64,000 nt of DNA from Serripes groenlandicus (taxonomy: Eukaryota; Mollusca; Bivalvia; Cardiida; Cardiidae). The notes under the pieces were generated by a model, which was not told the origin of the DNA, ran no database searches, and saw only the letters and a program-made list of their open reading frames with translations. Position numbers and translations under genes: made by a program. This document shows, piece by piece, positions 58,501 to 64,000 of this stretch. Each line of letters begins with the position of its first letter. Within the stretch, counting starts at the first letter, position 1. The stretch lies in contig JASEVX010000083.1 in NCBI GenBank assembly GCA_031761405.1, forward strand, positions 721,263-785,262, read 5' to 3'.

Positions 58501-59532
58501 GCTAGGCAATAGGACTGAAAACAGTGTGGTAAGAGGAGCGATTGCTTACCATGTTTTCAAAGGTCGTTTTGAGTGCGTTGTTGGTTGTCTTAGGTCGTTT
58601 TCGACAGCATTTATGTTAAAATAACCCTCACTGCTCACACACACACATGCTTCTCTGGGTGAATCAACCAATCTACGCGATAAGACTGAACACAGTGCGT
58701 ATAGGAGCCATTGCTCATCATGTTTTCAAAGGTCGTTTTGAGTGCACTTGTACGGAGTATAGGCCGTTTTCAACAGCGGTCATGTCCAATCGACCTCACA
58801 GTTCACAAACTAATGGGCCCTGGAGAACCAACCCAGCTATGCGTTAGGACTGAAAACAGTGTGGAAAGATGAGCATTGCTAATCATATTTCAAAGGTCGT
58901 TTCGTTTGTATTGTTGGGTGTTTTACGCCGGTTTCAACATCATATATGTCAAATCACCCGCACTGTTCACATACGCATGCGTCCTGGGTAATCCAACCAG
59001 CTACGCAATAGTACTGAACACACTGTGCAAAGGGAGCAATTGCCCGCCCTGCTTTCAGAGGTCGTTTGTTGGTATTGTTGGGTGTTTTAGGCCGTTTTCC
59101 ACATCATTCCAGTCATACCACCCCGTCAGTTCCACACTCGTGATCCCTCGGCGAATCAATCCAGCTATGCAATAGATCTGATCACATTGTGGCAAGAGAA
59201 GCAATTGCCCGCATGCTTTAAAATGTCGTTTTGTTTGCACACACTCATGTTTGTTTAGTGATTCTACCCAGCTAGGCAATAGGACTGAAAACAGTGTGGT
59301 AATAGGAGCCATTGCTCATCAGTATTCAAAGGTCGTTTTGACTGCGTTGTTGGGTGTTTTACGCCGTTTCCAACCATCATATACATGTATGTAAATCGCA
59401 CGCACTGTTCACATGCTCATAGCTTCCTGGGTGATTCAACCCAGCTATGCGTTAGGACTGAACACAGTGTGGAAAGGGGAGCATTGCTAATCATGATTTA
59501 AAAGGTCGTTTTGTTTGTATTGTTGGGTGTTG
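55500..59532. other. Indel-rich stretch of the array, probably a low-quality consensus
   Basis: Against the neighbouring copies this part carries dozens of one-base gains or losses, mostly in short homopolymers (CC to C, GGG to GG, TTT to TT). HOR lengths fall to 1,714 and 1,711. Sequence on both sides is nearly clean. The stretch ends at a 31-bp exact tandem duplication, 59502-59532 and 59533-59563, which suggests an assembly seam. Confidence 0.8.
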
Positions 59533-60755
59533 AAGGTCGTTTTGTTTGTATTGTTGGGTGTTGTATGCCGGTTTCAACATCATATATGTCAAATCACACG
59601 CACTGTTCACATACTCATGCGTCCTGGGTGATTCAACCCAGCTACTCAATAGTACTGAACACACTGTGACAAAGGGAGCAATTGCCCGCCCTGCTTTCAG
59701 AGGTCGTTTTGTTGGTATTGTTGGGTGTTTTAGGCCGTTTTCCACATCATTCCAGTCATACCACCCCGTCAGTTCACACACTCGTGATCCCTCGGTGAAT
59801 CAATCCAGCTATGCAATAGACCTGAACACATTGTGGCAAGAGAAGCAATTGCCCGCCATGCTTTAAAATGTCGTTTTGTTTGCATTGTATGGGTTTTGAT
59901 CTTGGAAGCGAGTTGTTCCATGACTAAATAAGTGTGGAAAGTGGCGTAAAGTATATGCATGTGGAAAAAGGGTTAGTATCTGTTCACTCACGGGTCTTCG
60001 CACCTCTGCAGGCCAAATCCCTTTCGGCGGTACAGTGAACGATTTTCCCATAACCCCGTTCCCACATGCATATACTCCCTATAAATGAACTATCGAAAAC
60101 ATTGTGATAAAAACAGCCATTGCTCATCATGTTTTCAAAGGTCGTTTTGCTTGCATTGTCGGGGTTTTAGGCCGTTTTCAACAGCATGTATGCCCAATCG
60201 CCATCACAGTGCACATACTGGTGTTTTTTTGGGTGATTCTACACAGCTAGGAAATAGGACTGAAAACAGTGTGGTAAGAGGAGCGATTGCTTACCATGTT
60301 TTCAAAGGTCGTTTTGAGTGCGTTGTTGGTTGTCTTAGGTCGTTTTCGACAGCATTTATGTTAAAATAACCCTCACTGCTCACACACACACATGCTTCCT
60401 GGGTGAATCAACCAATCTACGCGATAAGACTGAACACAGTGCGGTATAAGGAGCCATTGCTCATCATGTTTTCAAAGGTCGTTTTGAGTGCACTGTACGG
60501 AGTTTTAGGCCGTTTTCAACAGCGGTCATGTCCAATCGACCTCACAGTTCACAAACTAATGGGCCCTGGGAGAACCAACCCAGCTATGCGTTAGGACTGA
60601 AAACAGTGTGGAAAGATGAGCCATTGCTAATCATGATTTCAAAGGTCGTTTCGTTTGTATTGTTGGGTGTTTTACGCCGGTTTCAACATCATATATGTCA
60701 AATCACCCGCACTGTTCACATACTCATGCGTCCTGGGTAATCCAACCCAGCTACG

Positions 60756-63700
60756 CAATATTACTGAACACACTGTGACAAAGGGAGCAATTGCCCGCCC
60801 TGCTTTCAGAGGTCGTTTTGTTGGTATTGTTGGGTGTTTTAGGCCGTTTTCCACATCATTCCAGTCATACCACCCCGTCAGTTCACACACTCGTGATCCC
60901 TCGGCGAATCAATCCAGCTATGCAATAGACCTGATCACATTGTGGCAAGAGAAGCAATTGCCCGCCATGCTTTAAAATGTCGTTTTGTTTGCACACACTC
61001 ATGTTTGTTTAGTGATTCTACCCAGCTAGGCAATAGGACTGAAAACAGTGTGGTAATAGGAGCCATTGCTCATCATGTATTCAAAGGTCGTTTTGACTGC
61101 GTTGTTGGGTGTTTTACGCCGTTTCCAACATCATATACATGTATGTAAAATCGCACGCACTGTTCACATGCTCATGCTTCCTGGGTGATTCAACCCAGCT
61201 ATGCGTTAGGACTGAACACAGTGTGGAAAGGGGAGCCATTGCTAATCATGATTTAAAAGGTCGTTTTGTTTGTATTGTTGGGTGTTGTATGCCGGTTTCA
61301 ACATCATATATGTCAAATCACACGCACTGTTCACATACTCATGCGTCCTGGGTGATTCAACCCAGCTACTCAATAGTACTGAACACACTGTGACAAAGGG
61401 AGCAATTGCCCGCCCTGCTTTCAGAGGTCGTTTTGTTGGTATTGTTGGGTGTTTTAGGCCGTTTTCCACATCATTCCAGTCATACCACCCCGTCAGTTCA
61501 CACACTCGTGATCCCTCGGTGAATCAATCCAGCTATGCAATAGACCTGAACACATTGTGGCAAGAGAAGCAATTGCCCGCCATGCTTTAAAATGTCGTTT
61601 TGTTTGCATTGTATGGGTTTTGATCTTGGAAGCGAGTTGTTCCATGACTAAATAAGTGTGGAAAGTGGCGTAAAGTATATGCATGTGGAAAAAGGGTTAG
61701 TATCTGTTCACTCACGGGTCTTCGCACCTCTGCAGGCCAAATCCCTTTCGGCAGTACAGTGAACGATTTTCCCATAACCCCGTTCCCACATGCATATACT
61801 CCCTATAAATGAACTATCGAAAACATTGTGATAAAAACAGCCATTGCTCATCATGTTTTCAAAGGTCGTTTTGCTTGCATTGTCGGGGTTTTAGGCCGTT
61901 TTCAACAGCATGTATGCCCAATCGCCATCACAGTGCACATACTCGTGTTTTTTTGGGTGATTCTACACAGCTAGGCAATAGGACTGAAAACAGTGTGGTA
62001 AGAGGAGCGATTGCTTACCATGTTTTCAAAGGTCGTTTTGAGTGCGTTGTTGGTTGTCTTAGGTCGTTTTCGACAGCATTTACGTTAAGATAACCCTCAC
62101 TGCTCACACACACACATGCTTCCTGGGTGAATCAACCAATCTACGCGATAAGACTGAACACAGTGCGGTATAAGGAGCCATTGCTCATCATGTTTTCAAA
62201 GGTCGTTTTGAGTGCACTGTACGGAGTTTTAGGCCGTTTTCAACAGCGGTCATGTCCAATCGACCTCACAGTTCACAAACTAATGGGCCCTGGGAGAACC
62301 AACCCAGCTATGCGTTAGGACTGAAAACAGTGTGGAAAGATGAGCCATTGCTAATCATGATTTCAAAGGTCGTTTCGTTTGTATTGTTGGGTGTTTTACG
62401 CCGGTTTCAACATCATATATGTCAAATCACCCGCACTGTTCACATACTCATGCGTCCTGGGTAATCCAACCCAGCTACGCAATAGTACTGAACACACTGT
62501 GACAAAGGGAGCAATTGCCCGCCCTGCTTTCAGAGGTCGTTTTGTTGGTATTGTTGGGTGTTTTAGGCCGTTTTCCACATCATTCCAGTCATACCACCCC
62601 GTCAGTTCACACACTCGTGATCCCTCGGCGAATCAATCCAGCTATGCAATAGACCTGATCACATTGTGGCAAGAGAAGCAATTGCCCGCCATGTTTTAAA
62701 ATGTCGTTTTGTTTGCACACACTCATGTTTGTTTAGTGATTCTACCCAGCTAGGCAATAGGACTGAAAACAGTGTGGTAATAGGAGCCATTGCTCATCAT
62801 GTATTCAAAGGTCGTTTTGACTGCGTTGTTGGGTGTTTTACGCCGTTTCCAACATCATATACATGTATGTAAAATCGCACGCACTGTTCACATGCTCATG
62901 CTTCCTGGGTGATTCAACCCAGCTATGCGTTAGGACTGAACACAGTGTGGAAAGGGGAGCCATTGCTAATCATGATTTAAAAGGTCGTTTTGTTTGTATT
63001 GTTGGGTGTTGTATGCCGGTTTCAACATCATATATGTCAAATCACACGCACTGTTCACATACTCATGCGTCCTGGGTGATTCAACCCAGCTACTCAATAG
63101 TACTGAACACACTGTGACAAAGGGAGCAATTGCCCGCCCTGCTTTCAGAGGTCGTTTTGTTGGTATTGTTGGGTGTTTTAGGCCGTTTTCCACATCATTC
63201 CAGTCATACCACCCCGTCAGTTCACACACTCGTGATCCCTCGGTGAATCAATCCAGCTATGCAATAGACCTGAACACATTGTGGCAAGAGAAGCAATTGC
63301 CCCGCCATGCTTTAAAATGTCGTTTTGTTTGCATTGTATGGGTTTTGATCTTGGAAGCGAGTTGTTCCATGACTAAATAAGTGTGGAAAGTGGCGTAAAG
63401 TATATGCATGTGGAAAAAGGGTTAGTATCTGTTCACTCACGGGTCTTCGCACCTCTGCAGGCCAAATCCCTTTCGGCGGTACAGTGAACGATTTTTCCCA
63501 TAACCCCGTTCCCACATGCATATACTCCCTATAAATGAAACTATCGAAAACATTGTGATAAAAACAGCCATTGCTCATCATGTTTTCAAAGGTCGTTTTG
63601 CTTGCATTGTCGGGGTTTTAGGCCGTTTTCAACAGCATGTATGCCCAATCGCCATCACAGTGCACATACTCGTGTTTTTTTGGGTGATTCTACACAGCTA

Positions 63701-64000
63701 GGCAATAGGACTGAAAACAGTGTGGTAAGAGGAGCGATTGCTTACCATGTTTTCAAAGGTCGTTTTGAGTGCGTTGTTGGTTGTCTTATGTCGTTTTCGA
63801 CAGCATTTATGTTAAAATAACCCTCACTGCTCACACACACACATGCTTCCTGGGTGAATCAACCAATCTACGCGATAAGACTGAACACAGTGCGGTATAA
63901 GGAGCCATTGCTCATCATGTTTTCAAAGGTCGTTTTGAGTGCACTGTACGGAGTTTTAGGCCGTTTTCAACAGCGGTCATGTCCAATCGACCTCACAGTT
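60756..64000. repeat. One canonical HOR and one partial HOR at the right edge
   Basis: A 1,724-bp copy is followed by a partial copy from 62480. The latter has a few extra single bases (near 63301, 63492 and 63540) and is cut by the window end in M9. Confidence 0.9.

Larger units (their letters stand above)
30628..64000. repeat. Satellite array: 167-bp monomer, 1,724-bp ten-monomer higher-order repeat
   Basis: HOR copies, marked by monomer 1 (CAATAGTACTGAACACACTG), start at 30693, 31946, 33670, 35394, 38063, 40056, 41780, 43504, 45228, 46952, 48680, 50405, 52129, 53855, 55581, 57295, 59006, 60756 and 62480. The usual spacing is 1,724 bp. Most copies differ at only a handful of positions, while the monomers within one HOR differ much more. 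The shared monomer elements are ACTGAACACAGTGTGG, a GCCATTGCTCATCATG or GCAATTGCCCGC block, GGTCGTTTTG, TTTTAGGCCGTTTTCAACA and CCTGGGTGATTCAACCCAGC. The array runs off the right edge. It could be (peri)centromeric or heterochromatic; that is inference. Confidence 0.97.

Noticed and set aside
30592..63900. Dozens of repeated ORFs of 60-128 codons in the satellite, on both strands
   Set aside because: They recur with the HOR period in several overlapping frames, contain no domain, and are broken wherever a monomer varies. They are by-products of the repeat.
30628..64000. CENP-B box in the satellite
   Set aside because: The TCGTTTCG/TCGTTTTG motifs resemble only a few bases of the box; no match to the full 17-bp pattern was seen.

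Overview
The window reads as eukaryotic, and most likely as the nuclear genome of a mollusc, probably a bivalve. It is AT-rich and has long introns with canonical splice sites, tRNA-derived SINEs of the kind common in bivalves, a Ngaro-type tyrosine-recombinase retrotransposon, a hAT-type MITE and a very large satellite array. No bacterial features are present. The species is not identifiable from the sequence alone, so the bivalve assignment is inference.

The left 25 kb holds the 5' three-quarters of one protein-coding gene on the minus strand, a guanylate-binding protein (GBP) family large GTPase. Six coding exons can be placed at about 25.1, 18.2, 15.3, 10.9, 4.6 and 3.6 kb. Their splice phases join without a break into 452 codons, running from the initiator Met through the P-loop, phosphate cap, DxEG and TLRD motifs into the helical domain. 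The C-terminal part is not seen and should lie beyond the left edge. The introns are filled with repeats. Intron 4 carries a decayed ~5 kb Ngaro element with gag, RT-RNase H, tyrosine recombinase and SGNH hydrolase. Intron 3 carries a 'CAGCGGACACACCTT' minisatellite. Intron 1 carries minisatellites that are copies of the adjoining exon junctions themselves, plus a 1.1 kb cluster of four long palindromes.

From 25.2 to 30.6 kb, upstream of the first coding exon, lie a ~54-bp minisatellite interrupted by a TTAA-flanked MITE, a 23-unit array of a 33-bp GC-rich repeat, and a 1,024-bp hAT-type MITE with a perfect 8-bp target duplication. I recognised no other gene there.

From about 30.63 kb to the right edge (33.4 kb) the window is one satellite array. 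The monomer is about 167 bp, and ten monomers form a 1,724-bp higher-order repeat (HOR). Nineteen HOR starts can be counted. Variants include a truncated first copy, a 15-monomer copy whose extra 945 bp equals monomers 3-7 exactly, and a copy carrying a fresh SINE with a 12-bp target duplication. A ~4 kb stretch (55.5-59.5 kb) is full of one-base indels and ends at a 31-bp duplication, which looks like an unpolished assembly patch. The central part of the monomer resembles the tail of the SINE that inserted into the array, suggesting a shared origin. The many short ORFs in the array are by-products of the repeat and not genes.
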